A stretch of 64,000 nucleotides of DNA. Origin: Litsea cubeba. Its lineage: Eukaryota > Streptophyta > Magnoliopsida > Laurales > Lauraceae. The position numbers and the translations under genes were made by a program. The notes below the pieces were generated by a model. The model saw only the letters and a list, made by a program, of their open reading frames with translations. It had not been told where the DNA came from and did not search any database. Each line of letters begins with the position of its first letter. Positions within the stretch are counted from its first letter, which is position 1. The stretch lies in the NCBI GenBank assembly GCA_012931725.1, contig CM022953.1:62927316-62991315 (forward strand). The letters are read 5' to 3'. Below, piece by piece: positions 33,405-44,752 of the stretch.

Positions 33405-36400
33405 CGATCGCCCTGGCATCTGTGACATCCAGACCAGCCTCTTCAGCATCACCGAGAATCTCACGCACATGCTGGATCATGCTAAATCCGGCTTCCAAGT
33501 GCCCAGAAAAGAGAGTCTCAATCCAAGAGCTCAGAACTCGAACCACCACTTCTTCGCAAAAAGAAGAGATGGCCCAGCTGAAGATTCGCCCAACTCCGTT
33601 GGTCGGCTGCTCATGTCATCATCTGCTGAAAGAGTAACAAAAGAACTCTTTCCAGTTGAAGCTGCTCCTGCTCGGGAAGGAATCTCAGCGCGAGGAATCT
33701 CCTCAACATTGTCAGAACTGGTCCCAGGAGTCTCTACCTCTGGATTAACCTCTGGCATCCCTTGCTCTGGAAGCGACGGACCCTCCTCTGTCACTTCAAA
33801 ACCTGCCAAAAGAAACACAAAAAGGTATGAATATAATCCTATTTGAAAATCATTATCAGGGTTATAACTACAAAATACCTACAAAATACCTTCTTCGACG
33901 ACTGGCGGAACACTTTCTTCCTCCATGAACTCATCGGAAGCATCATCAACATTTGCGTCCATCGATGGTTCAAAGTCATCAGAACCCTGTGGCAAGTCAG
34001 CTGACAAAAAAAAAATGTGTTAGCAAACCAAGTCACAAACTCAAAAAAAAAAAAGAAAAAAGCAAAAGAAGTCGTACCAATTGGAGATTCTGGATTTACT
34101 CCAGAGTCCCTCGGTTCTTCTTCAGGTGCCTCAACAGGATCCATCACCACCTCATCGATTGGGACCTCAGACATCACCAAGTCTTCCTCTGCTAAAAAAA
34201 AAAAAAGAAAAGCAGAAACAAGAAGCAAATCAGAACATGGAAAAAATCCCATGAAAAGAAATGGAAAGAGAAAAAGGAAGAATCATACCTTCACCGACGG
34301 TCTCTTCTTCTCGACTTCTCTTTTCTGGAGGCTCGTCAGCATCCACTGGCACATCCTCATTGATAGTAAGAGGAACTTCCAAGTCAGGAGAGTCCTCATG
34401 CTGCCCCTTGCTGCGATGATGACTCCTCCCCCTCTTACCCCGGCGGGCTCGCTTCTTAGAGGAACCTGCCCCACTGTCAGAGTCAGGTTTCCCACTTGAC
34501 TCCTCACTGGATGGTCTACTCTTGCCAGTAGACTCCACGGAAGCTTGCCTCTGTGCCGCTTGCATCCAAGCGCCAAGTTCGGCTTCCTCCTGTTCTAGCT
34601 GCTCCAAGGCCTCATCAGGTATTTCTCGAACAGCTTCAGAACCAATGACGCCCTGGTCACCGAGAAAGCCTATCTTGTGCTTCTCTCCAGAAAGGAAGGC
34701 CCAAACTTCCTCTCGCCGGACGCCATCCGACTTTCTAAGGCCCTTTCCAGATGCCAGCTTCACATCAAGCTCCTTCTTGGAAAGCCCCCGATATGCCGAA
34801 AAGCTCTCCGCGAACCACTTCGCAAAGCCGGCAGTCCGGGAACTCAGCAACACAGGATAAGAAATCATGGCTGTAGTGTCTTCAGCACTATAGAAAGCCC
34901 ATGCATTTCTCCCGTCCTGTAAGCCTCCAAAGCGCTTCACCATGCTTGAAGGCGCTCCAACAACGCCTTGAGAAAAGCCCAGCTGCAAAGCAAAGCGAGA
35001 GGGTACATACGGCTGGATGTCGACGAAAAGATGTCTGCGGTACACCATCGTGCCGACACGTATGCTGAAAAGCCACTCTCTCTCTGCATTTGTCAAGGAA
35101 TAATGCCTTCCCGACCCCGCCCTGGTAGAGTCTCGGGAGGCACCAAAATCAAAAGCCTTCTTCCGCAACTCCGGAGAAAGCTTCACTGAAGACTGCCCCA
35201 TCTCGACGTCCCTGAACCGTCGGATCCTCATGCGGGCAAACAAAAGTGATTCGGACACGGCTTTGCCCTTAGCCAGTCGAATCATCAGAGGATCATCATC
35301 CTGTGCAGCACCCAGCCGATGGAAGCCAGGACAGTGGTATACATACCACGAATAAAAGATATGGGCTGAAAATACCCTATTCATGGGAAGCCCAAGCCGA
35401 ACCAAAAAAGCAGCAGCCTGCAGTTCGGTACACAAGTAGGAGTAAAGAGCTGGCACCAAAGCAAGCTGCTCTCCAAACGCCATCTGACAAGCCGGGGAAA
35501 ATACAATGCGGCCTGATGTGCGTTCCATCTCCTCCAGCAAAAACAGCCTCACCAAGCCAATAAGTGAGGTAAACAGCGAGATCTCTCCGCAGTGCAATGT
35601 CAGGACATATGGCGTTTGTACTTGCACAGAAATCTCTCAACTCTTCTTGCATGGCCAAGATCTTCTTTGAACTTGGATCCTGAGCTCCGGCTTCTTGAGT
35701 CACGCTATCAGAAGACTCCCTGCTATCAAAAAAGTCGGGGAATGAAGAGCTAAGACTCTTCCAACTGCTGGATCTAACTTTCAAACCCTCCTTCTCCTTC
35801 AAAAAATCATAGAAGGCGACAAGCTGAAAGTATAGAAGCCTGAACTCCTCAGACTGCCCCTCGAGGACGCTGTCAATCGGCATAAACTCCTCATAGAGTT
35901 TGCCAAGGATGGGCAATCCAGTAATGGCGCTCAGCTCCTTCAAAGAAAAACCAATCTCACCATTCGTCACAACGAAGGTATTGGTTTGAGGGAGGAATGA
36001 CTCCAGCATAGCCATGAAGGCCTCGTCGGAAAAGATCACGGTCTCCCTAAAGGCGCGGACCGCATCAAAAATCCCGGCTTCCTTCAAAACGGCGCCACCA
36101 ATCAGCAGGACGCGATCAGTCCACGACTTCCACTCGGAGTCGGCATTGAAACGGCCTCGAAGTCGAAAAGGTTTGATCCAATTGCTGCCGTCACCGCTGA
36201 AAATACCAAGGCCCACCGGTCTCAAATCGACCGACGGATAATCAGAGCCCTGGTAGCCGCTGGATGGCATCAACAGGTCCATATCAACAGGCAACCTCTC
36301 CGTATATCCAGGAGAACCGCCAACAAAAACCCCGGTCTTGATTACATTTGTCCTTCTCACCCAACTTGGAGGATCTTCCCTCTTAGGGCACGTGGGGGCA

Positions 36401-36797
36401 AGGCTCAGAATCGAGACGGTGCGATCGAACGTCGACCGGGTAGCAACAGTCTTCTTCTCACCATCTGCTGTGAAAGAAAACTGAAAACATCTCCTCTGGT
36501 ATGTCATGTCATCAGGGACTGCATCACCAAAGAAGAAGGTAGGCTTGGGCAAAACGCTCTGATCTTCCATCACCCATGGACGACTGCTTACCATGATCTT
36601 ATAGAACTCCTCTCCCTTGAGAGCGATCAGTCGCTGCCTCATCTCATCTCTGTTGAGGGAGTCGCACTCTTCCAGATTTCTCTCAACATACTGGACCTTC
36701 TGAAAAGCCTGCTGAACGGCCGGATTAGAAGATCTAGAAGATCGACGAGGTACGCTTGTAGCAGGCTCTTTACCCTTGTTCGCTCTGGAGGAACCAC

Positions 36798-37521
36798 CTG
36801 AAAAGGATGGAAAAGAAAAAGATCAAACATCAAAATGACAGAATCTCGCTAAAAAAATCTAGCGAAATTTTGACATGATGACGGGGCAATTCCGAAGAAA
36901 AGGAACTATCCCGAAAGAAATAAGAAAGCTTGAAGATGGGCTCAACATCGCTGCGAGCTCCGAAACTCCAAACTTTCGAAACCTCAAAGTCTCCACAAAA
37001 TCAGGAAGGGCTCAACATCACTGCGAGCTCCAAATTCCCAATTTTGCAAAAACTTTCAGGTATGCTATCACATCATGCTACAAATTTAATTTACAATTGA
37101 ATGCATGCATGAACATCTAGATTTGCCAAAAAAAAAAAGGGAGGGGCATTATCATGATGAGCAAAACAAAAAAGAAAAGAAACTTTCTCAAAAAAAAAAG
37201 GGGAAAGAAAAAAAAAAGAAAGAAAAGAAACTTTCAAAAAAAAAAAAAAAGAAAAAAAAAAGGAGGGAAAGAAAAAAAAGGGAGATGGCCCACAGGCCAC
37301 GTGGCCGTACGGCCAGATCCGTACGGATCTGTCCGTACGGCCCACAAACAACAAAAAAAAACAAAACAGAAAAAAAAGAAAAAGAAGAGAAAGCAAAAAA
37401 AAAAAAAAAGAAGCAAACACGTGAAAGAAAAAAAAAAGAAGAAAAGAAAAAGAAAAAAAAAAAAAAGAAGAACTTTATTTTTCCTACAATGGAGTTTTCT
37501 TGAAAAAAAAGGAGAACTTAC
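36798..37521 (-). other. Intron 1 of the antisense gene (copy 3)
   Basis: GTAAGT at 37521 and a pyrimidine-rich TTTTCAG acceptor ending at 36798 on the minus strand, 724 bases, the same length as in copy 4. The plus strand here is extremely A/G-rich with lysine-rich spurious frames. It contains the GTAC palindrome cluster at 37290-37343. Confidence 0.7.
37290..37343. repeat. GC-rich GTAC palindrome cluster (copy 3)
   Basis: The same overlapping palindromes as in copy 1, without the extra duplication, in the middle of intron 1. Confidence 0.8.
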
Positions 37522-38232
37522 TTGAAGCCATTGATGGAGAAGAAGAAGAAAAGTCTTGAAGATCTTGAAGAAGAAGAACTCTTGGTCTTGAAGCCCTCTT
37601 GAGATTATTGCAAAAGAAAGTAATAAGAGCAAGAGATCCAACCTTCTCCTTGCTTTTATTGAGGAGAGCAAACCAAAGAAGGAAAGAAGAAAGAGGTAAG
37701 TGTTACTAATTAGTAACCTTACCAAAAGAAAGAGATTAGAAATATTCTTTCCCAAAAGAAAGATATCTTGAAGGATTTTCTCCCAAAAAGAAATCGATGA
37801 CGGATTCTTTCCCAAAAGAAAGATATCTTGAGATATCCTATCCCAAAATAAAGGGATCATGAGAGATTCTCTCCAAGTAAAGATATTCTTAGATATTCTC
37901 TATCCAAATGAGATATTTTTGGATATTCTTTACAAAAAATGACACCATATGAGATCTAAGCCATTTCAAAAGCTTAAGGTCCCATGGGTTAGCCCATATG
38001 AGCCAGGTTTGACCACCTAGGCACATAAAAAAAAAAAATTTTGGGCTTTTAGTCAAAGAGAAATCCCTCTTACCAAGAGCATACAAAATGGTTCCATGCC
38101 TCTTTTGAGTTGATTGGACCATACAAAAGAAAATTCCAAGCCCCATGAGCTTCCAAAAAATCAAACCATCCAGCCTCATCTACCAAATTGAGCCAAAATC
38201 TTGAAATTGACATTCCACAAAAATCAAACCAA

Positions 38233-38455
38233 ATCCTAGTCCCCTAACTTGCCACATACAGCCTGTTAGGTCACAAGACCTAAACCAAAAATCAAAACCT
38301 GATCCCCTAACTTGCCACATACAGCCTGTTAGGTCACAAGATCAAAACCAAAATTGATCCCCCAACATTCCACATACAGCTTGTTGGGTCACACGATCAA
38401 AACCAAACCCGACCCCCTAACCTGCCACATATAGCCTGTTAGGTCACAAGGTCAA
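38233..38455 (+). repeat. Four-unit hairpin repeat (copy 3)
   Basis: Four units with CCTAAC/GTTAGG stems; the third again has CCCAAC/GTTGGG. It is collinear with copy 1. Confidence 0.85.
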
Positions 38456-38683
38456 AACCCAAATCCACATCCCTGATGTCATCTTCAAAACTTTGCCTCG
38501 AGATGGTACGTGATCCCTTTCACTACCATAAAATTCCCCTGGAAGCTCAAAAGGCTACAAATACCAAAAAGAAAGACTGCTCAAAGACTCTTGGTCAAGT
38601 CACAGGCTCTCCTTCAAAAATCTTTTCGAGGCACATCGACTACAAAAGTTAAGCAACTCGTCGCTGTACCTCGAGGGGGCATT

Positions 38684-41323
38684 TGTTGACACCAAAAATG
38701 TCACTTTGCCTCTTTAAGATCTAAAGAGCTACATGAAGTCGCAACCTGCCATAAATAGGCAATGCTGCTTCCAAAAATCAAATCTTGTCAGAATCAAACA
38801 AAAACTGCAAGATTCTTCAAGACAGCCAAAAGAGGAGTACACAAGAAGTTTCGGGCCATTTCAAAATCATTTGGCCTAACTTCGCTTCTCCGAAAGCTAA
38901 AAAGGAGCTCTCGACGACAAAAGCATCGGAGACACCAAATCTTCGATCAGGGCCGATGGATGGTCTCAAAATACTTCCAAAAGGCTCCACGTCAAGTTCC
39001 GAGTCAAACCGACAACGTTTGACCCTACATCAACCCTCGAACAGCTAAATCAAGCCTCTCGGCGGCGAGAACCACCGAGGCCATTACTCATCAGATAGAG
39101 CACATGGACGGCTTCAAAGTGCTTATAAAGGGCTACACGTCAAATTTCAGGTCATTTCCACAACATTTGACCATAGTTTGACGCTCGCAAGACAAATCAG
39201 GCCTCTCGGCGGCAAAGCTCTCCGGGACCATGGTTACCAAGACAGAGCCTATGGATCATCTTAAAATGACTCCAATAGGTTCCCTGTCAAATTTCAAGTC
39301 AATCGGACATCGGTTGACCGCACATCAAACCGCGACATCTCCATCGCGACAAAAAGTAAGTCTACTGGTGATAGGACCCCAAACAGCTTCAAAACTCAAA
39401 CAAAAGCCTATGGTTGGTCTTATTTATTTCTCAGGAGGCTTCACACCAAATTTCAGGTCATTCCGACATCGTTTGACCCAGTTTCAGCTTCTGACGGAAA
39501 ATCGGCAGCTATGCACGACAAAGTCTTCGGCTTTCTCAGGAAATTGGAAACTTTGCAAAATAAAATGCAAGGATTCTCATCAGGTTTCCTACAAAGAAAT
39601 TAGGCCAATAAATGGTCAAAATGTCAAGGAAAAGTACAGGAGAAAAAAGAATCGAAAAACAGCAAAAACGGACACAAAACGGGACAAAAACGGGGAAAAC
39701 CCCCCCAGGGTCGCAGACCCCTACGACCCTGGGCCAGGGTCGCCGGCGACCTTGGAACCCGGGGTCGCCAGGAAGGCCCCGGAAACCCCGGTTTTTCACC
39801 GTTTTTTTCGCGATTCGAAGAGCCTAGCCTCTGGTACTTTCCAAAATTCATGCTTTTGAGACACCAAGTCCTCTGACATCCGTCCAAAACACGGGTCAAT
39901 CATCAAGAGTATCGAAAACAATATTGATCGCCACCCGGTCAACCAAAAAAAAGTGTGCTTTCTACCCGACCGATCGAGAAATCGACAGGACAGATGGCAC
40001 CGACCCACTGTTGGCAACAAACACCTGAAATTACATGGTCATCTGATGTCGATCTACATGAAGATCCATCAATGATCATCGACAGAAGAATCCCAAAAGA
40101 GGTGGCACGGCCCGCGACTCTTCAGCTGCTCGGCGACCACTTAATGAGATTAATTGACTAGCTTTATTACAGTCATTAATCCATTTCTTTGGACGGCCCA
40201 ATCAGAAGCAAGCATTCGGGAGTTACAAGTCAAGAGATTCATGGCATTTAACCCATGAAACTCCTCCCATCATGGCGATTAAAGGCGATTAAATGCCCTC
40301 AATCTCCTCCGGCCAATCAGAAGCCAAGAAAAAGGAGTTACAAAATAAACAATTCAATTTTGTAACTCCTCCCATTATGCAGCTTTATGACAATCAAGGC
40401 TCATAAACCCTCCTAAATGGCTACCTAAAAGCCTATAAATAGGAGAGCTCTCCAAGAAGGACAAACAGACACAGACAGAGACAGACAACGAAAATCACAG
40501 ACAGAAGCACAGAAATCCAGAGAAAGGAAAAAGAGAGAAAACTCTGCGGAAGTTCTACACCGGCCACCGCAACAAGGTGACAAAAGTCCCTTGGGGGGTA
40601 CCCCCCCCCCCAAGGTCCTTGCCTTCTCCTCCTGCCTCCAATGGCTTAGATATGGCTTTTCAGCCCGTCTACTCGGCTTTTCATTGGACATAGGACCTTC
40701 TTTTGGTCTTTGTTCTCTAAAAACCTGAGGTTATAGCCAAGCCAAGCGAATCAATAGCATCCTCTGTTCTCATCTGCATGGATGACGGCGAAGCCCACAT
40801 ATGGCTTGCGACCGTCAATCTAAACGAGTCCCCCACAATCTCCTGAGAAGTTAGATCCTCCTTTTCTTGCTTTTCATTGTAGTTTGTATTTTTTCGAAAG
40901 AGACTAAAATCACAATTCTTGTCTTTCATTGTTGATAAGGATTGTAAATCGGCTATAAACGCCAAAATCGGCTATAAACGCCAAAAATCGGCTATAAACG
41001 CCAAAATCGGCTATAAACACCAAAATCGGCTATAAATGCCAAAAAAATCGCCTTTCACGGCAAACCAAGAAAAATGTCTCTTTTCTTAAATATATGTGCA
41101 ATGGAAAACTTGAAAGAAGTTGATTTCCTTTTTACTTGCGAAGGTTGATCTCCGGATCACCACTTGCAATTCCAAGTAAAAATAGAAAATCTGGCACACC
41201 CACAAAAAAAAAAGAAATGTTGATGCACGCCCCTGCCCCCTGGTTACGAAAGGGTCGGAACCAAACGGACTCCCACGTCCGCCGACCTCGGTAGGAACCG
41301 AGCATTTGGAGCGCGGTCCATCA
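38684..41323 (+). repeat. 3' LTR of family A, copy 3
   Basis: Preceded by the polypurine tract GAGGGGGCATT (38673-38683). Starts TGTTGACACC and has a TATA box at 40434-40441. Five GGCTATAAAYRCC units lie at 40949-41045. It is very close in sequence to the copy 1 LTR, pointing to a shared recent burst. It ends near ...GGTCCATCA, where gag of another element begins on the opposite strand. Confidence 0.82.
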
Positions 41324-42774
41324 TTGACGCTCTGACCGGCGCTGGTGGGAGGTCTCGGCCTCCAGGTGCCCCCAGATCGGGACGACGTAGGCTTCGCCGA
41401 ACTGGCGGACCAGGCCTGCTTGGGCTCTTGCTTCTGAAAGGGCCCCCCGCCTCTCTGCCGAGGTCGGTTGCTCTTCTGCTCGGGCTCCGGTCTTCCGCCC
41501 TCTTCCCGGGCCTGGATTTCATCTTCCTCCCGGGCGACAAAGCGCTTTATCCGGGACATCAGCTCTGGCATGGACTCTGGGGGGGCTCCGACCAAGTCCT
41601 TCCGGAGGTCGTGGCCGGGGATCAGGGCATGTTGGAAGGCGTAGATCGCTATCTCTTCCCTAGTGCCCTCGATCTGGCTATAAACCGCCCAGAATCGTCG
41701 GGCGAACTTGGCGAGGGTCTCACCCTGCTTCATTCTCAGGGCGAGAAGGTCCCCTTCTTTCTTGGGGACGACGCTGTAAGCTTGGAACTTCTTCAGAAAG
41801 GAGAGCTGGAGCTCCTTCCAGCTCGAAATCGACTCCTCTGGGAGGGCGCAGAACCACTTCAGAGGGAAGTCACCCAGACTGGAGGAGAAGATTTTGCAGT
41901 TAAGGTGACCCTCGTTTCCCCAGATGGACATCTTCTGGGAAAAGTGACGGAGGTGAGCTGATGGGTCGGATAGTCCGTCGTAGGGGACAAACCGCGGGAC
42001 GGAGAACCTTTTGGGCAAGGGGGTGCGCTCGATGTCCCTCGTGAAGGGCGAGGCCTCTAGATCAGTATGGCCACAGATCTGCTTCTGGTCCCGCACGTCC
42101 AGGTTGCGCTGAAGAGCCAACCTGACGCGCTTGTCAAATCGCTCTTGCTCGTCGTCCTTTTCCGGAGTCTGGGCTCTTGACTTTCGCTTGGAGTGGTTCG
42201 GGCTGTGATGGCTATGGGCTCGGCCATCACGGCTATGATGACTTCGGCTGTTGCTAGAGCCTTCGTCATGGATCTGGCTCCGCTTATGGTCCAGATGGTT
42301 TCTGAGATCTTCGCGATGAGGCTGGGCTGCCCTGCTGGGGGCGTCCTTCTTCTTTCCTTGAGGATCAGAGACCTGCCTCAACGAGGCAGTCTGCGCTGCT
42401 CTCAGCTGCTGCTGGAGCTCGCGGATCAGCCGCTCCTGCTTCTGGAGGAGAGCATTTTGGGCTGCGACGTCTCCTCCAGCAGCAGGAGGTTGAACTCGAC
42501 GCGCTTCTTCCACAGCAACGGCTTTATCTTTGCGAGGACGCTCATGCCGACGCTCGTCGCGTCGGGGTGGCGTAACTTCGTCTGCTGAGAACGAGGTCTC
42601 GAGTCCCTCTTGGAGGGGGACCTCGACGAAAAGCTGCGAGCCTAAGCGGCCCTCGCCTGCAGATGCGCCATGCACCGTTCGGGAATGCCCTTGGGGAGGG
42701 ACGTCCGTCGACGGTGGTGGCAGCTCGAGCGCTGCTCTCAAGGATTCTCCGCCTTTCCTTGCTTTCGGAGGCAT
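41324..42774 (-). CDS. gag: Gypsy gag, 3'-truncated by family A copy 3
   Basis: The ATG at 42774 follows the primer-binding site by about 65 bases. The protein begins with a proline- and arginine-rich region containing a coiled coil (residues about 100-145). Then comes a retrotransposon gag domain with RFVPYDGLSDPSAHLRHF, SSSLGDFPLKWFCALP and FLKKFQAY, typical of Tat and related Gypsy capsids. The frame is open to 41324 and runs on into the copy 3 LTR for about 80 codons, ending at 41086, so its last residues are not native. No zinc knuckle is reached before the cut. Confidence 0.82.
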
Positions 42775-43740
42775 GGCTTCTGAGAGATTGAGGTTGAGGA
42801 GGTTGGGAAAGTTGGGAAGGTTGGGATATTACTTTCCCACAGACGGTGCCAATTGTAGGTGCAGAAAATAATGACCCACAATAACTGGGGAGCCGTTGAG
42901 GACTTATCCAAGGTGGTGATGACTGGGTACCGTCCGAAAGCCTGAAAGAGAAGAACAAACAGTCAGAGGACCCTAGCCTGGGCGGCGCAAGGCTCTCCGA
43001 TGCCAAAGTCAGTGAAGGAACTGGAACAATGGAAGGAGAGGAAGAAGAGAGGCAGAGTAACAGCTCTGTGGGTTGTATTGTGCGTACCTTGCATGTGAAA
43101 TGCAGCTCTATTTATAGACGATTAGGAAGATATCTTGGACGATATCTTGGCATGGGTCTCATGATTCTACTGAGAAGTCATGATCAGCCCACGTTGCAAT
43201 TAATGCGGTCCAATCCAGCCCACTCTGCATTTAATGCCAGTCGGATCAGCCCACGTTGCATTAAATGCGCGTCACGTTGGGCCAGATCGTGTTGGGCGCC
43301 TTTGACGGTTGGGGTACCATCGGATCCGCCCTCGGGCCTCGCCCTGATGTGGCTTCAGCCGCTGGATGCCGCCATGTCAGTGATCTGGCGAAGATTGTGG
43401 ACGGCTGGATGTCGCACCTGTCTCACTGGCTCGCGCCCCTATTCCTCCACGTGCCTGATGACGTGGGGGATGGGGGGTGCGAGTGGAAGTCCTTTCCTGC
43501 CTCGGCTTTCGTCCCGGCTCCTTCAGCCGGGGTGGAGCTCTCAGCCGAGATGGGCACATGGGGTAGCCGAGCTCGGCGCTAGCGGCCCGGAGCTGCTTGA
43601 CTTCGGCCAAGGCCTCTGCCCTGCTAGCCGAGGTGAGTTTGGTGCCACGTGGATGGCACGCGGATGGCACGTGAGAGTGCTTAGTCTCATCTGATGGCTG
43701 TGATTAGCTTAATCATGTGTTCCAGAAATCTCCCCACACA
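41324..43740 (-). mobile_element. 5' end of a second Tat-like Gypsy element, cut by copy 3
   Basis: Reading on the minus strand: a 5' LTR (43740 to 42854) starting TGTGTGGGGAG, ending CCTACA and with a TATAAATAG box at about 43117; a primer-binding site TGGCACCGTCTG (42851-42840); a short leader; then gag, which stops matching at the copy 3 LTR edge. Its pol and 3' LTR are not in the window. Its LTR (about 887 bp) is unrelated to family A. Confidence 0.75.
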
Positions 43741-44752
43741 ATACATACATCAGAGTGAAAGAATGGACCTAAAGAAAACACCCATCCACCATAAATGTAA
43801 CACTAATGATCAACAACTAATAATCAACATCAATAGATAACAAATACCAATCATAACTACTACAAAAACAATATAGGGCCTCGATCGTCTCTACACAATT
43901 CTCAATAGAATAGGAGGCCTCGCAAGAGTATGACTCCGAGAGTATGTACCGGTATGGAAAATCCCTCCAACATCTCACGTAATTCCCCAATACTCCGAAT
44001 TCACGCTTAAATCTTTAAGGGATCCATCCTAGATACAATCAACTCATGATAGCCTCATCAACCAGATTGACCTTATAATGTCCTAGCTGTCACGCGGCCA
44101 TGTTAACGACAGTCTGTAGTGTGTGGAGTCATATATTCTCTCAAATAAATAATGTCCTCCTGCACCGCAATCAACTCGTCATTTGAGCCATCTTGATCAG
44201 GGCGCCAAATGACCTACCAAATTGAATTCCATAAAAGAAATCAACTCACTAAATGAAGAACTAAAACCGAACTCAAATTAAAAATTAAAACCAAACTTGA
44301 ACTTAAAACTAAAACACTTAAAATTAAAATTAAGTTAAACTTAAACCTAAAAGAAAAAACTTAACCAGCGAAGCAGAGAAAAAGGATGCATATCTCGTGG
44401 TTCCTCAGCTCATTCAAGATGAAATAATAGCTTTGTTGCGCTCCTCCTTGCCTCTCCATGCCGAAATCAATCGAGGTTGTCGTAGAACACCAGCTACCTC
44501 TTTTTTATTTTCTCTGCAAAAACAACAGATTAACAATCCATAAAATCCACCAACCAAGCAATAATAATGAGCTTAATTTAAAAACAAATAGGCTCAACAA
44601 AAAAATAATAATAAAAACCAACTCACCAATGATAAACTAAAAAAAGAAAAGAAAAACCCGACTAAAAAAAAGCAATGAATAAACAAAAAAACGAACCAAC
44701 TAACTAAAACCACATTAAAAAAGAAAAACACCGACTCAGCAACCTAAAACAT
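43741..44752. other. AT-rich sequence, no gene recognised
   Basis: Non-coding by eye: A-rich, short frames only, no domain. It and the similar sequence at 46463-47573 may be one older region split by the TRIM array. Confidence 0.5.

Larger units (their letters stand above)
26528..37531 (-). pseudogene. Antisense spliced plant mobile domain gene, copy 3, split by a Copia
   Basis: Minus-strand gene, five exons by comparison with copy 4: exon 1 coding 37531-37522, exon 2 36797-34289, exon 3 34191-34078, exon 4 34000-33890, exon 5 33802-33405 continuing at 27064-26528. Introns of 724, 97, 77 and 87 bases all have GT-AG ends. Exon 2 encodes the PMD (aminotransferase-like) fold, with TNTFVVTNGEIGFSLKEL near residue 275 and a second block with YLTYWLGEAVF and FGEQLALVPALYSYL. 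Exons 3-5 encode an acidic serine-rich linker. The C-terminus is a coiled coil of about 130 residues. Defects: one extra C near 35495, one extra T in exon 5 near 27020, a weakened TATA box, and the Copia insertion. PMD proteins of plants (MAIN/MAIL type) act in silencing or genome stability; a role for this one is not shown. Confidence 0.8.
21610..41323 (+). mobile_element. Family A copy 3 (pol to 3' LTR), carrying a nested Copia
   Basis: Beginning at the N gap, this copy has decayed pol (21610-24843), the tandem hairpin zone (25206-26527), the antisense PMD gene (37531 back to 26528), the A-rich intron, the four-unit hairpin repeat, the polypurine tract and the 3' LTR (38684-41323). A Copia element occupies 27070-33404. 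Without that insertion the visible part is about 13.4 kb. The right edge cuts into the gag of another element. Confidence 0.85.

Noticed and set aside
41428..43694. Plus-strand genes at 41428-43694
   Set aside because: They lie opposite gag and the LTR of a minus-strand element and have no domains.
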